From assembly GCF_014207355.1 (NCBI RefSeq), contig NZ_JACHEF010000008.1:124001-188000 (forward strand): DNA of 64,000 nt. Reading direction: 5' to 3'. Below the pieces are notes generated by a model that did not search any database, was not told where the DNA came from, and saw only the letters and a list, made by a program, of their open reading frames with translations. This document shows, one piece after another, positions 41,420 to 50,719 of this stretch; the stretch's first letter is position 1; each line of letters starts with the position of its first letter. This DNA comes from Mesorhizobium sangaii. GTDB taxonomy: Bacteria; Pseudomonadota; Alphaproteobacteria; Rhizobiales; Rhizobiaceae. Made by a program: the position numbers and the translations under genes.

Positions 41420-42364
41420 TCATTCGCTGTCCACCCAGGCGCGGATGAGGTGATGCGCAATGGCGCCTTTCGGTGGCGTGACCAGATCGCCGGGATGTTC
41501 CCTGGCCAGCATCAAGCGCACCTCGTCGCGGGCAAACCAGCGGCAGTCTTCAAGCTCGTTGAGGTCGGCCTGGATGTCGTCGTTGAGCGGCTCGCCGAAG
41601 CAGCCGATCATCAGCGAATAGGGAAACGGCCACGGTTGGCTGGCGTGATAGACAACACGGCCAAGCCGGATCCCGGCCTCCTCCAGCGTCTCGCGGCGCA
41701 CCGCCGCTTCGATCGTCTCGCCCGGCTCGATGAAGCCGGCGAGGGCCGAATACATGCCCGGCCCGAAATGCCGGCCGCGCCCGAGCAGGCATTTGTCCCG
41801 CGTCGCCGTCAGCATGATCGCCACCGGGTCGGTGCGCGGAAAATGCTCGGTGCCGCAATTTGGGCAATGCCGCTTGTAGCCGCCGGCCCGCATCTGTGAT
41901 TCGGTGCCGCATTTGCTGCAGAAGCGATGGCTTGCATGCCAGGCGAGCAAGGCAGCGCCTTGCGCCATCGCGCCGGCGGCCGCCTCATCGATCAGCCCTT
42001 GCATGTAGACCGAGCGATAGTCGATCGCCTTGATGGTCTCGGGCAAATGTTCGGCCTCGACGCCGGCTGGTATCGCCAGTACGGGTCCAAGGTCGGAAAA
42101 GCCGAGCAGGACGCCGTGGGCGAAGGAAACCTTGAACGGTTCGCTCTCGGCGGCGCCGAACCAGGGGTCGAGGCCACCGTTGCCGCCGAGCTTCAGATAG
42201 AGCCGGCCGCCATTCATCAGAAGCAGCCTTGTCGTTGGATCGGCCAGCGCCTTGTCGACGGAATCGTCGGCGCGGTTTTCGGATTGCCGGTCGATGATGT
42301 TGCCGGCAAAGCCGACGAACTGGCTCGGCTCGCGCAGCGGCGCGTCAAACAGGCGGAAGCTCAT
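41420..42364 (-). CDS. nudC: NADH pyrophosphatase
   Basis: The 314-residue enzyme has a zinc ribbon (CSKCGTESQMRAGGYKRHCPNCG) and a Nudix box (GFIEPGETIEAAVRRETLEEAGI), followed by SQPWPFPYSLM, the SQPWPFPxS motif that marks NudC. It hydrolyses NADH and can remove NAD caps from RNA. A HIT protein gene lies 37 bases upstream on the same strand, a frequent partner in alphaproteobacteria. Confidence 0.95.
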   Translation of the reverse strand: MSFRLFDAPLREPSQFVGFAGNIIDRQSENRADDSVDKALADPTTRLLLMNGGRLYLKLGGNGGLDPWFGAAESEPFKVSFAHGVLLGFSDLGPVLAIPAGVEAEHLPETIKAIDYRSVYMQGLIDEAAAGAMAQGAALLAWHASHRFCSKCGTESQMRAGGYKRHCPNCGTEHFPRTDPVAIMLTATRDKCLLGRGRHFGPGMYSALAGFIEPGETIEAAVRRETLEEAGIRLGRVVYHASQPWPFPYSLMIGCFGEPLNDDIQADLNELEDCRWFARDEVRLMLAREHPGDLVTPPKGAIAHHLIRAWVDSE

Positions 42365-42401
42365 GCGGACTCTGATGCTTTGGGATGGACACGGGGAAGG
42401 C

Positions 42402-42821
42402 TTATAGCGCCGCCCTTATCGTTTGGGCAAACCGGCGCAGGTCGGAACGCTGATAAGGCTCGCGCAGGCCGTGGCCCCACACCGGCCCCGGCCAGCCGGG
42501 GTCGCCCTCCGAACGCGCGACAACATGGATGTGCAGTTGGCGCACGATGTTGCCGAGCGCGCCGGTGTTGATCTTGGTGCAGCCGGTCGCCTTCTTCAGC
42601 GCCTGCGCCACCATATTGGTCTCGAAGGTCAGCATTGCCTGGTCGAGCGGCGTCATGTCGTGGATTTCTTCCGCGCCCGGCCGCTGCGGCACCAGGAGCA
42701 GCCATGGCCAGCGCCGGTCGTTCATCACCCGCAATTCGCACAGCCCAAGCCACATCAACTGCTCGCTGTCCGCCTCCAGTCGGGCATCCAGCGTGAATCC
42801 GGCCTTAAGGCCCGGCAGCAT
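42402..42821 (-). CDS. HIT family hydrolase
   Basis: The 139-residue protein has the histidine triad motif QLHIHVVAR (about residues 96-104) after TKINTGALGNIV, so it belongs to the HIT nucleotide hydrolases/transferases. I use ATG 42821 behind AGGGAAA; ATG 42860 is in frame but adds a basic stretch. It probably acts on dinucleoside or nucleotide conjugates, and its closeness to nudC suggests shared expression. Confidence 0.87.
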   Translation of the reverse strand: MLPGLKAGFTLDARLEADSEQLMWLGLCELRVMNDRRWPWLLLVPQRPGAEEIHDMTPLDQAMLTFETNMVAQALKKATGCTKINTGALGNIVRQLHIHVVARSEGDPGWPGPVWGHGLREPYQRSDLRRFAQTIRAAL

Positions 42822-42939
42822 CGGCGTTTCCCTTGCTTTTCTTGGTTTCCTCAAACTCATGAACGCTAGAGCGGCAGCAACAGGGCTGCAAGTGAATCAT
42901 TGATCCCCAGCGGTTCGTGATGCCGATTCGCCTGCGCAC

Positions 42940-42968
42940 TTGCATTTCATCGCCGAATTGCCGATATG
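42940..42968 (+). promoter_or_regulatory. Sigma-70-type promoter of the SRP RNA
   Basis: TTGCAT (42940-42945) and GATATG (42963-42968) are 17 bases apart, and the expected start point seven bases on is the first G of the RNA stem. Position and spacing are good although the -10 is not perfect. Confidence 0.6.
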
Positions 42969-42974
42969 GACAGC

Positions 42975-43072
42975 GGGAGGTTGGTGGTGGACGATCCACT
43001 CGCCAACCGGGTCAGGTCCGGAAGGAAGCAGCCCTAACGAGCCCGGAACGGGTCATTGTTCCAGCCTCCCAC
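42975..43072 (+). ncRNA. ffs: Signal recognition particle RNA (4.5S)
   Basis: The sequence contains the SRP RNA core GTCAGGTCCGGAAGGAAGC and a matching opposite side, with the GGAA tetraloop. The ends GGGAGG (42975) and CCTCCC (43065) pair. It binds Ffh and FtsY to target membrane proteins. It lies just before dnaX, the usual place in rhizobia. Confidence 0.93.
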
Positions 43073-43177
43073 CTCATCGGCTCCTCTCGCGACATTGACG
43101 ACGCATTGCTGCGCGGGCGAGACTATGCGCTGGAATAGGCAGCCTTCGGGCGCGGCCCTTTGGAGCTTTACGGGCGA

Positions 43178-44980
43178 ATGAGCGAAGCCGGAAATTCGGG
43201 AACGGACAAGGCCGCGGCCTATCGCGTGCTGGCGCGCAAGTACCGTCCGTCGAATTTCTCCGAGCTGGTCGGCCAGGAGCCGATGGTGCGCACCCTCACC
43301 AACGCCTTTGCCACTGGCCGCATTGCCCAGGCCTGGATGCTGACCGGCGTGCGCGGCGTCGGCAAGACCACGACGGCGCGCATACTGGCGAGGGCCCTGA
43401 ACTATAAAACCCCGACAACAGACCAACCTTCGGTCGACCTTGTCGTGCTCGGCGAGCACTGCCAGGCGATCATGGAAGGCCGCCATGTCGACGTCATCGA
43501 GATGGATGCCGCCTCGCACACCGGCATCGACGACATCAGGGATATCATCGAGCGCGTGCGCTATGCGCCGGTCTCGGCCCGCTACAAGGTCTACATCATC
43601 GACGAAGTGCACATGCTTTCCACACAGGCCTTCAACGGCCTGCTGAAGACGCTGGAAGAGCCGCCGCCGCACGTCAAATTCATCTTCGCCACCACCGAAA
43701 TCCGCAAGGTTCCGATCACCGTCCTGTCGCGCTGCCAGCGCTTTGACCTCAGGCGCATCGATGCCAGCGCGCTGGTCGCGCACCTCTCCTCGATCTCGGC
43801 CAAGGAAGGCATTTCGGTCGACGACGACGCGCTGGCTATGATCGCACGCGCCGCCGAAGGGTCGGCCCGAGATTCGCTCTCCATCCTCGACCAGGCGATC
43901 GCCCATGGCGCGGGCAGCGTCAGCGCCGACGCCGTGCGGGCGATGCTGGGGCTGGCCGACCGTGCCCGCATCGTCGATCTGTTCGAACATGTGATGAAGG
44001 GCGACGTGGCCGCCGCTCTTGGGGAATTTCGCGCTCAGTACGACACCGGCGCCGATCCGGCTGCCGTGCTCACCGATCTGGCCGAGTTCAACCACCTCGT
44101 CACCCGGCTGCGTTTCGTGCCGTCGGCTGTCGACGACGCTGCGCTGTCGCAGGACGAGCGGCAACGCGGCGCGGATTTCGCCAGGACGCTGTCGGTCAGG
44201 GTGCTGTCGCGGACATGGCAGATGCTGCTCAAGGGCATTCCCGAGGTGCAGTCCTCCAACCGGCCGGTGAGCGCCGCCGAGATGGTGCTGATCCGGCTGG
44301 CCCACGCCGCCGACCTGCCGACACTGGACGAGGCCTTGAGATCGCTCGAGGGCACGGCGCCGGTTCCAAATGGCGCCTCGCGCCCTACCGGCGCGCCCGC
44401 GGGTTCCGGCAATGGTGGCGGCGCCAGCGCGGTTGCACAGACCCGCATGCCATCCGGGCCAGGCGGCGCGCAGACCATGCGGTTGGTCGAGGCCACGCCC
44501 GCGCCTGCCGCTTTCGTTGCGCCTCCGCAACCGGTGCTGGAGACGCCGCAGGTACCGCTGAAATCGCTGGCCGACATCATTGCCCTTGCCGATGCGCAGC
44601 GTGACATCGCTTTCAAGGTGCTGGTCAAGAGCTGTATCCGTCTTGTGCGCATCGAGCCCGGCCGCATCGACGTCGGTCTGACCGCTGATGCGCCCAAGAT
44701 GTTGCTCAACGACCTGACGACGAAACTGCGCGCCTGGACCGGCCGCAGCTGGCTGGTCTCGCTGTCGAAGGAAGAGGGCGGCCAGACGCTCGCCGAAATG
44801 GAATCGACCAAGCGCGAGACCGCCTTCCTCGATGCCAAGAGCGATCCCACCGTAGCCGCCATTCTGGCGCGTTTCCCCGGCGCCAAGATCATCGACGTGC
44901 GCATTCCCGACTCGCCGGAAGCCGACACGACCGAGGCCGAAGTGCCGGTCGAGCCGCCGGCGGACGACGACGAAACCTGA
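43178..44980 (+). CDS. dnaX: DNA polymerase III subunits gamma/tau
   Basis: The 600-residue clamp-loader ATPase has YRVLARKYRPSNFSELVGQE, Walker A GVRGVGKTTTAR (about residue 56), Walker B VYIIDEVHML, FIFATTE sensor 1 and LSRCQRFDLRRI. A proline/alanine-rich linker and a C-terminal domain (tau part) follow. Of the four cysteines that bind zinc in most DnaX proteins only one (GEHCQAI) is left. ATG 43178 is used; TTG 43160 is possible. It opens the replication/repair group dnaX-ybaB-recR. Confidence 0.94.
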   Translation: MSEAGNSGTDKAAAYRVLARKYRPSNFSELVGQEPMVRTLTNAFATGRIAQAWMLTGVRGVGKTTTARILARALNYKTPTTDQPSVDLVVLGEHCQAIMEGRHVDVIEMDAASHTGIDDIRDIIERVRYAPVSARYKVYIIDEVHMLSTQAFNGLLKTLEEPPPHVKFIFATTEIRKVPITVLSRCQRFDLRRIDASALVAHLSSISAKEGISVDDDALAMIARAAEGSARDSLSILDQAIAHGAGSVSADAVRAMLGLADRARIVDLFEHVMKGDVAAALGEFRAQYDTGADPAAVLTDLAEFNHLVTRLRFVPSAVDDAALSQDERQRGADFARTLSVRVLSRTWQMLLKGIPEVQSSNRPVSAAEMVLIRLAHAADLPTLDEALRSLEGTAPVPNGASRPTGAPAGSGNGGGASAVAQTRMPSGPGGAQTMRLVEATPAPAAFVAPPQPVLETPQVPLKSLADIIALADAQRDIAFKVLVKSCIRLVRIEPGRIDVGLTADAPKMLLNDLTTKLRAWTGRSWLVSLSKEEGGQTLAEMESTKRETAFLDAKSDPTVAAILARFPGAKIIDVRIPDSPEADTTEAEVPVEPPADDDET

Positions 44981-45011
44981 CCACAGCGATGAATCCGCAA
45001 AGGACCCGACC

Positions 45012-45335
45012 ATGAAAGATCTTCTCGGCTTGATGGGCAAGGCGAAGGAAATGCAGGCCAAATTCCAGGCCATGCAGGACGAGATCGCCACGCTGGAAGC
45101 ATCCGGCCAGGCCGGCGGCGGCCTGGTCAACGTGACCCTGACTGGAAAATTCGAGATGAAGTCGCTGAAGATCGATCCGTCCCTGTTCAAGGAGGATGAT
45201 GTCGAGATCCTGGAGGACCTGGTGCTCGCCGCTCACAACGACGCCAAGACCAAGGTCGAGCAGATCATGCAGGAGAAGACCAAGGCGCTGACCGCCGGCC
45301 TGCCGATCCCGCCAGGAATGAAACTGCCCTTCTAG
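45012..45335 (+). CDS. ybaB: YbaB/EbfC nucleoid-associated protein
   Basis: The 107-residue protein starts MKDLLGLMGKAKEMQAKFQAMQ and has VNVTLTGKFEMKSLKID and LVLAAHNDAKTKVEQ, the YbaB pattern. It is a small dimeric DNA-binding protein. It lies 31 bases after dnaX and before recR, as in most bacteria, here with two extra genes between it and recR. Confidence 0.95.
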   Translation: MKDLLGLMGKAKEMQAKFQAMQDEIATLEASGQAGGGLVNVTLTGKFEMKSLKIDPSLFKEDDVEILEDLVLAAHNDAKTKVEQIMQEKTKALTAGLPIPPGMKLPF

Positions 45336-45355
45336 CGTTCGACGGCGGTACGCCC

Positions 45356-45763
45356 ATGATCGAAGAGCCCTCCGAAAGACTGATCGAGCAGCGTGTCCGC
45401 AGCAGGATCTACGAGATCCTGGAAATCCTGGCCGATTGCGACGCCGGCGTCGATCTTGTCGGCATCAAGGGCTACTTCGACTTGTTCGAGGACTACGTGC
45501 ATCGCCCGTCGATCGAGGCCGGCACGTCGGCACTGTCGAAGGACGAGCGTGTGATCGTGCTCGAGATCGCCGAATTCCTGGAGGCGGCCTGCGAGACAAA
45601 TCCGGACTTCACCAAGGCCGAATTCATCGAAAGCGACTGGCCGGGAAAGATCGCGCCGACGGCCAGGGACGCGCTGGCGCTGTTCCTCAGGCGCGGCCTG
45701 TTTTCGGAGAAAATCGAGGAGATCGAACCTGGTCAGCCGGTCTCGATGGCTGCGGCGCGTTGA
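45356..45763 (+). CDS. Hypothetical protein between ybaB and recR
   Basis: The 135-residue product is acidic and helical (SERLIEQRVRSRIYEILEILADCDAGVDLVGIKGYFDLFEDYV, then ERVIVLEIAEFLEAACE), with no signal or membrane segment. It starts 20 bases after ybaB, so it is probably in the dnaX operon. I do not recognise a family. Its place suggests a conserved rhizobial addition to the cluster. Confidence 0.75.
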   Translation: MIEEPSERLIEQRVRSRIYEILEILADCDAGVDLVGIKGYFDLFEDYVHRPSIEAGTSALSKDERVIVLEIAEFLEAACETNPDFTKAEFIESDWPGKIAPTARDALALFLRRGLFSEKIEEIEPGQPVSMAAAR

Positions 45764-45894
45764 CCGAATAAAGCCATGCAACTGTGCCAGTTTGGCAACA
45801 GTGCCTCGCCAATAACGTTTTAGCCATCATTTTGCCTGAAAGTGTCTCATTCTTGCCGCAGCCTGGGGGCGGGCATCGAAGTGAGGGTTACCTG

Positions 45895-46821
45895 TTGATT
45901 GCCATGCGATGGAAGACGCCGCTGTTGCTCGGCGCCGTCATTTCACCCTTGTTTTTGGCTGCCTGCAGCCAGACCACCTCGCACGGCATGTCCGTCGCCA
46001 GCCTGACCGACGCCATCACGCCGAGTTTCCTGAGTTCCCGTTCCTACAGCCACTCGCCAAAGGACAAGGAATGCCTGGAACGGGCGATGTTCTTCGAGTC
46101 TAATCGGTCGAGCCGCGACGGCATGATCGCGGTCGGCACGGTGGTGATGAACCGGCTGCGCTCCGGCAACCACGGCAGCACCATCTGCGAGGTGGTGGGC
46201 GAGCCCGGGCAGTTTGCGCCCGGCGTCATGACCCGGCAGATGAATTCGCGGGCAATGCCCGATGTCGAGGAAGCCGCCGACGCCGTGCTCAAGGGCGAGC
46301 GCAAGGCCAAGTTGAAGAACACGATGTATTTCCACACCGCCGGACTGCGTTTCCCTTACAAGAACATGCATTACACCATGGTTGCCGGCGGCAATGCCTT
46401 CTACGAGAAGCGTGGCCGCAATTGGCAGCCGCTGCCGGATGAGCCGCAGGTCGCCATTGCCTCGGCGGCGCCCGTGAAGCCGGCAGCACCGGTGATCCTC
46501 GTTGCTTCCGCCGAGCCGATCCGTCCGGCCAAGCCGGCAACCATCCGATCCGCGCCTGCCCAACAGGCCTTTGTGACCGCCGCCGTGGTGCCGACCGCGA
46601 AACCCCTGCGCGCCTCGGCGGAGCCGACGGTGGTGGCGATGCAGGAACCGATGGAGGAACCGGATGCCGCCCGTTTTGGCGGAACTCTGGCCAAACCGGT
46701 CATTTCCTCGGTTGCGAACGCGCCACAAGAGGCGTCGATGGGATTCCAGTCGACGCCGGAGAACACTGACGCCATCGGCGCGATGATCGCCAGCCAGAGC
46801 CGTCCGCTCGAGGTCAACTGA
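45895..46821 (+). CDS. Cell wall hydrolase (SleB type), lipoprotein
   Basis: The 308-residue product has a lipoprotein signal (LLLGAVISPLFLAACSQ) and a SleB-type hydrolase domain (ECLERAMFFESNRSSRDGMIAVGTVVMNRL with the catalytic Glu, then ICEVVGEPGQF and TMYFHTAGLRFPY). A proline/alanine-rich tail follows. It should cut peptidoglycan. The TTG at 45895 has GAGGG seven to eight bases upstream; ATG 45904 is the next choice. It lies within the dnaX-recR group. Confidence 0.87.
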   Translation: MIAMRWKTPLLLGAVISPLFLAACSQTTSHGMSVASLTDAITPSFLSSRSYSHSPKDKECLERAMFFESNRSSRDGMIAVGTVVMNRLRSGNHGSTICEVVGEPGQFAPGVMTRQMNSRAMPDVEEAADAVLKGERKAKLKNTMYFHTAGLRFPYKNMHYTMVAGGNAFYEKRGRNWQPLPDEPQVAIASAAPVKPAAPVILVASAEPIRPAKPATIRSAPAQQAFVTAAVVPTAKPLRASAEPTVVAMQEPMEEPDAARFGGTLAKPVISSVANAPQEASMGFQSTPENTDAIGAMIASQSRPLEVN

Positions 46822-46909
46822 TCCGTACTCCATGGCCCGCCAGGACAATATGGCGGGTCATGCGGACGCGGATGTTCCAAAGCGTTCTGAAAAATCCTAG
46901 ATCAGAGCG

Positions 46910-47515
46910 ATGTCCAAGCGAATCGCCGGTCCCGAGATCGAACGCCTGATCCAGCTCCTGGCCAAGGTGCCGGGGCTGGGCCCCCGTTCGGCGAGGCGTG
47001 CGGCTCTGCATCTGATCAAGAAGAAGGAGCAACTGTTGTCGCCGCTCGCCGCCGCCATGGCCGAGGCGGCCGACAAGGTGCGCATCTGCTCGACCTGCGG
47101 CAATGTCGATACGTCGGACCCATGCATGATCTGCACCGATCCGCGCCGTGACGCCGGCACCATCATCGTCGTCGAGGACGTTTCCGACCTGTGGGCGCTG
47201 GAGCGGGCGGCAGCGATGAATGTGCGCTATCACGTGCTTGGCGGCACGCTGTCGCCGCTCGACGGCATCGGCCCCGACCAGCTCAACATCCGCTCGCTGA
47301 TCGACCGCGTCGCCGGCGGCGAGGTCAAGGAGATCATCCTCGCCGTCAACGCGACGGTCGAGGGCCAGACCACCGCGCATTACCTCACCGACCAGCTGTC
47401 CGGCTTCGACATCAAGGTGACACGCCTGGCGCATGGCGTGCCGGTCGGCGGCGAACTCGACTATCTCGACGAAGGCACGCTGGCTGCCGCGCTGCGCTCA
47501 CGGACGGCGTTTTGA
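46910..47515 (+). CDS. recR: Recombination protein RecR
   Basis: The 201-residue protein has LLAKVPGLGPRSARRAALHL (helix-hairpin-helix), a zinc finger CSTCGNVDTSDPCMIC and a Toprim domain (TIIVVEDVSDLWALE, LIDRVAGGEVKEIILA). With RecF and RecO it loads RecA on gaps. The lytic transglycosylase gene follows; a TTG overlapping the recR stop is in frame with it. Confidence 0.96.
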   Translation: MSKRIAGPEIERLIQLLAKVPGLGPRSARRAALHLIKKKEQLLSPLAAAMAEAADKVRICSTCGNVDTSDPCMICTDPRRDAGTIIVVEDVSDLWALERAAAMNVRYHVLGGTLSPLDGIGPDQLNIRSLIDRVAGGEVKEIILAVNATVEGQTTAHYLTDQLSGFDIKVTRLAHGVPVGGELDYLDEGTLAAALRSRTAF

Positions 47516-47544
47516 CGCAATTGGCGGAGAAGGATGCTCCTGAG

Positions 47545-48804
47545 ATGACTGCGAAGGAACGCGGCCTCTGCGAACTGGCCACTACGATTCTCCTCGCAAT
47601 CCTTATAGCGTTGGGCGCTTCAGCCCCCGCCTCTGCTGCAAAAATCGACGACCAATTCCACGCCTGGCTGCAGAACGACCTGTGGCCGGAAGCCAAGGCG
47701 AAAGGCATTTCCAAAAAAACCTTCGACGCCGCCTTCGATGGCATCAAGCCCAATCTGAAGCTGCCCGACCTGGTCAAGCCGGGCGAAAAGGCGACCACGC
47801 CGCAGAAACAGCATCAGGCCGAATTCGGCTCGCCCGGCGCCTATTTCGCAGAGAAGACCATCGGTGCGGTGACGGCCGGCGGCCGGGCTCGCGAAGCCAC
47901 CAATGCCGGCACGCTGGCCGCTATAGAAAAGCGCTATGGCGTGCCGGGCGAAGTGCTGCTGGCGATCTGGGGTCGTGAGACCGGCTTCGGCGCGGCGAAA
48001 ATGCCCTACGACGCCTTCGAGGTGCTGGGCACCAAGGCGTTCATGTCGACCAAGAAGGATTTCTTTCGCACGGAGCTTTTGGCCGCGCTGGAAATCGTCG
48101 AGCGCGGGCTGGCCCCGGTCGGCGCGATGAAATCGTCCTGGGCCGGCGCGCTCGGCCAGCCGCAATTCATGCCAACTTCGTTCCTGAAGCACGCCGTCGA
48201 TTTCGACGGCGACGGCCGTGTCGACATCTGGAACTCGACGCCGGACGTGCTGGCCTCGATCGCCAACTACCTCGTCCACTATGGCTGGGTGAGGGGGCGT
48301 GGCTGGGGCTTTGAGGTGACCGTCCCGGAGACGGTCTCCTGTTCGCTGGAAGGTCCGGACCAGGGCAAGACAATTTCGCAATGGGCTGACATGGGCATCA
48401 AGCGCGTTGGCGGAAAGCCGTTTCCGGCAAGCGAGCTGAAAGCTGAAGGCTTCCTGCTGATGCCGGCCGGGCGCAGTGGGCCGGCCTTCATCGCCACCCC
48501 CAATTTCTATGTGCTGAAGGAATACAACACCAGCGACCTCTACGCGCTGTTCATCGGCCACGGCGCCGATCGCATCGCCCATGGCGACAGCAACTTTGCC
48601 GGCAGTTGGGGCGCGGTCGGCGGGCTCTACCGGTCGGATATCGCGGCTTTGCAGCGGACGCTGGAAGCCAAGGGCTATGATGTCGGCACCGCCGACGGGC
48701 TGCCCGGCTTCAAGACCCGCCGCTCAATCGGCAAGTGGCAGGCCAAGAACGGCCGGGCCGCAACCTGTTTTCCCGATGCCGATCTGGTCGCGACGCTGAA
48801 GTAG
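47545..48804 (+). CDS. Lytic murein transglycosylase (MltB type)
   Basis: The 419-residue protein has an N-terminal membrane/signal segment (ATTILLAILIALGASAPASA), a catalytic domain with VLLAIWGRETGFGAAK (catalytic Glu, about residue 145) and ALGQPQFMPTSFLKHAVDFDGDGRVDIW, and a C-terminal peptidoglycan-binding domain (IAALQRTLEAKGYDVGTADGLPGFKTRRSI). It cleaves murein glycan strands in the periplasm. ATG 47545 is used; TTG 47512, overlapping the recR stop, is possible. Confidence 0.92.
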   Translation: MTAKERGLCELATTILLAILIALGASAPASAAKIDDQFHAWLQNDLWPEAKAKGISKKTFDAAFDGIKPNLKLPDLVKPGEKATTPQKQHQAEFGSPGAYFAEKTIGAVTAGGRAREATNAGTLAAIEKRYGVPGEVLLAIWGRETGFGAAKMPYDAFEVLGTKAFMSTKKDFFRTELLAALEIVERGLAPVGAMKSSWAGALGQPQFMPTSFLKHAVDFDGDGRVDIWNSTPDVLASIANYLVHYGWVRGRGWGFEVTVPETVSCSLEGPDQGKTISQWADMGIKRVGGKPFPASELKAEGFLLMPAGRSGPAFIATPNFYVLKEYNTSDLYALFIGHGADRIAHGDSNFAGSWGAVGGLYRSDIAALQRTLEAKGYDVGTADGLPGFKTRRSIGKWQAKNGRAATCFPDADLVATLK

Positions 48805-49057
48805 CTGCGAAATTAGCAGATTTTTCCCGATTGGCGGCATCAATTAGCCGGCGCGTGCATCGACTCGCCCCAGCCCATTCTGGTCCAATACGCTGTCGTG
48901 CAAATGCTCGTTGCCGGCCAGAATACCGCCGGATATGGTGTTGACCAATTGGACAAAAACCACGACGGTAAGCGGGCAGAGGGCCATTGTCGGCCCCGAA
49001 AAGAATACTGCAATCCTGAGCCGGGAACTCAGGTCAACAAAACAGGGAACAATCACA

Positions 49058-50701
49058 ATGATGATGGAAAAGTTTGCTCTACGCTCGCGCATCCTGCTCG
49101 CGGGTGCAGCCATGTCCGCGCTGCTTCTGGCCGGCGCGCCAGCGGGCGCGGTCACCCCCGCCGACACGCTGGTCGAAGGTTTCGCGATCGACGACATCAT
49201 TTCCATGGATCCAGGCGAGGCGTTCGAGCTGTCGACCGCCGAGGTCACTGGCAACACCTATGATCTGCTCGTCCGTCTCGACCTCAGCGACACCTCCAAG
49301 GTCAAGGGCGACCTCGCCGAAAGCTGGACCGTTTCCGACGACGGCCTGACCTACACGTTCAAGCTCAAGCCCGGCCTGAAATTCGCTTCGGGCAATCCGA
49401 TCACCGCGGCCGATGTCGCCTATTCCTTCGAGCGCGCCGTCAAGCTGGACAAGAGCCCGGCCTTCATCATCGATCAGTTCGGCATCAGCGGCGACAATGT
49501 CACCGAAAAGGCCAAGGCCGTCGACGACACCACCTTCCAATTCACGGTCGACAAGGCCTATGCGCCGAGCTTCGTCTTGAACTGTCTGTCGGCAACGGTC
49601 GCTTCGGTGGTCGACGCCAAGCTGGTCAAGGAACATGTCGCCGCGGTCACGCCGAGTGCCGACTACAAGTGGGACAATGATTTCGGCAATGCCTGGCTGA
49701 AGACCGGCTATGCCGGCTCTGGCGTCTTCAAGCTGCGCGAATGGCGCGCCAACGAAGCCGTCGTCATGGAGCGCAATGACAATTACTTTGGCGAAAAGGC
49801 CAAGCTTGCCCGCGTCATATACCGCAACATGAAGGAAAGCTCGGCCCAGCGCCTGGCGCTCGAAGCCGGCGACATCGACGTTGCCCGCAATCTCGAGCCC
49901 AACGACCTCGACGCCATCGCCAAGAATGCCGATTTGACCACCACCAGTGCGCCGAAGGGCACGGTCTATTACATCAGCCTCAACCAGAAGAACCCGAACC
50001 TTGCCAAACCCGAGGTGCGCCAGGCGTTCAAATATCTGGTCGACTATGATGCCCTGGGCTCGACCATCCTCAAGGGCATCGGCGAAATCCACCAGACCTT
50101 CCTGCCAAAGGGCGTGCTCGGCGAACTCGATGAGAATCCGTTCAAGTTCGATGTTGCCAAGGCCAAGGAATTGCTGGCCAAGGCCGGTCTGGCCGACGGC
50201 TTCAGCGTAACCATGGACGTACGCACCGGCCAGCCGACCACCGGCATGGCGGAATCGATCCAGCAGACGCTCGGCCAGGCCGGCATCAAGCTGGAGATCA
50301 TTCCCGGCGACGGCAAGCAGACCCTGACCAAGTACCGCGTCCGCAACCACGACATCTATATCGGCCAGTGGGGCCAGGATTATTTCGATCCGAACTCCAA
50401 CGCCCAGACCTTTGCCTCGAACCCGGACAATTCGGATGCCGGCAAGACCAAGACGCTCGCCTGGCGCAACGCCTGGGACATTCCGGACCTGACCAAGCAG
50501 ACGGAAGCCGCCCTGCTCGAGAAGGATGCGGGCAAGCGCGCTACGATGTACCAGGATCTCGAGAAGAAGATCCTCGACACCAGCCCCTTCGTCGTTATCC
50601 ACCAGCAGCTGGAAGTGGCCGGCCTGCGCAAGAACCTCAAGGGCTTCGCGCTCGGCCCGAGCTTCGACAGCAACTTCGTCGGGCCGGTCTCGAAAGAATA
50701 A
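49058..50701 (+). CDS. Dpp-type peptide ABC transporter binding protein
   Basis: The 547-residue SBP family 5 protein has a signal peptide (LLAGAAMSALLLAGAPAGA) and LTYTFKLKPGLKFASGNPITAADVAYSFER, typical of di/oligopeptide-binding proteins. It captures peptides or similar compounds in the periplasm. AGGGAA lies eight bases before the first of three ATG codons. It opens the five-gene operon 49058-54271. About 250 bases without a gene lie before it and should carry the promoter. Confidence 0.92.
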   Translation: MMMEKFALRSRILLAGAAMSALLLAGAPAGAVTPADTLVEGFAIDDIISMDPGEAFELSTAEVTGNTYDLLVRLDLSDTSKVKGDLAESWTVSDDGLTYTFKLKPGLKFASGNPITAADVAYSFERAVKLDKSPAFIIDQFGISGDNVTEKAKAVDDTTFQFTVDKAYAPSFVLNCLSATVASVVDAKLVKEHVAAVTPSADYKWDNDFGNAWLKTGYAGSGVFKLREWRANEAVVMERNDNYFGEKAKLARVIYRNMKESSAQRLALEAGDIDVARNLEPNDLDAIAKNADLTTTSAPKGTVYYISLNQKNPNLAKPEVRQAFKYLVDYDALGSTILKGIGEIHQTFLPKGVLGELDENPFKFDVAKAKELLAKAGLADGFSVTMDVRTGQPTTGMAESIQQTLGQAGIKLEIIPGDGKQTLTKYRVRNHDIYIGQWGQDYFDPNSNAQTFASNPDNSDAGKTKTLAWRNAWDIPDLTKQTEAALLEKDAGKRATMYQDLEKKILDTSPFVVIHQQLEVAGLRKNLKGFALGPSFDSNFVGPVSKE

Positions 50702-50719
50702 CGCCGACGGGCGCGCCGC

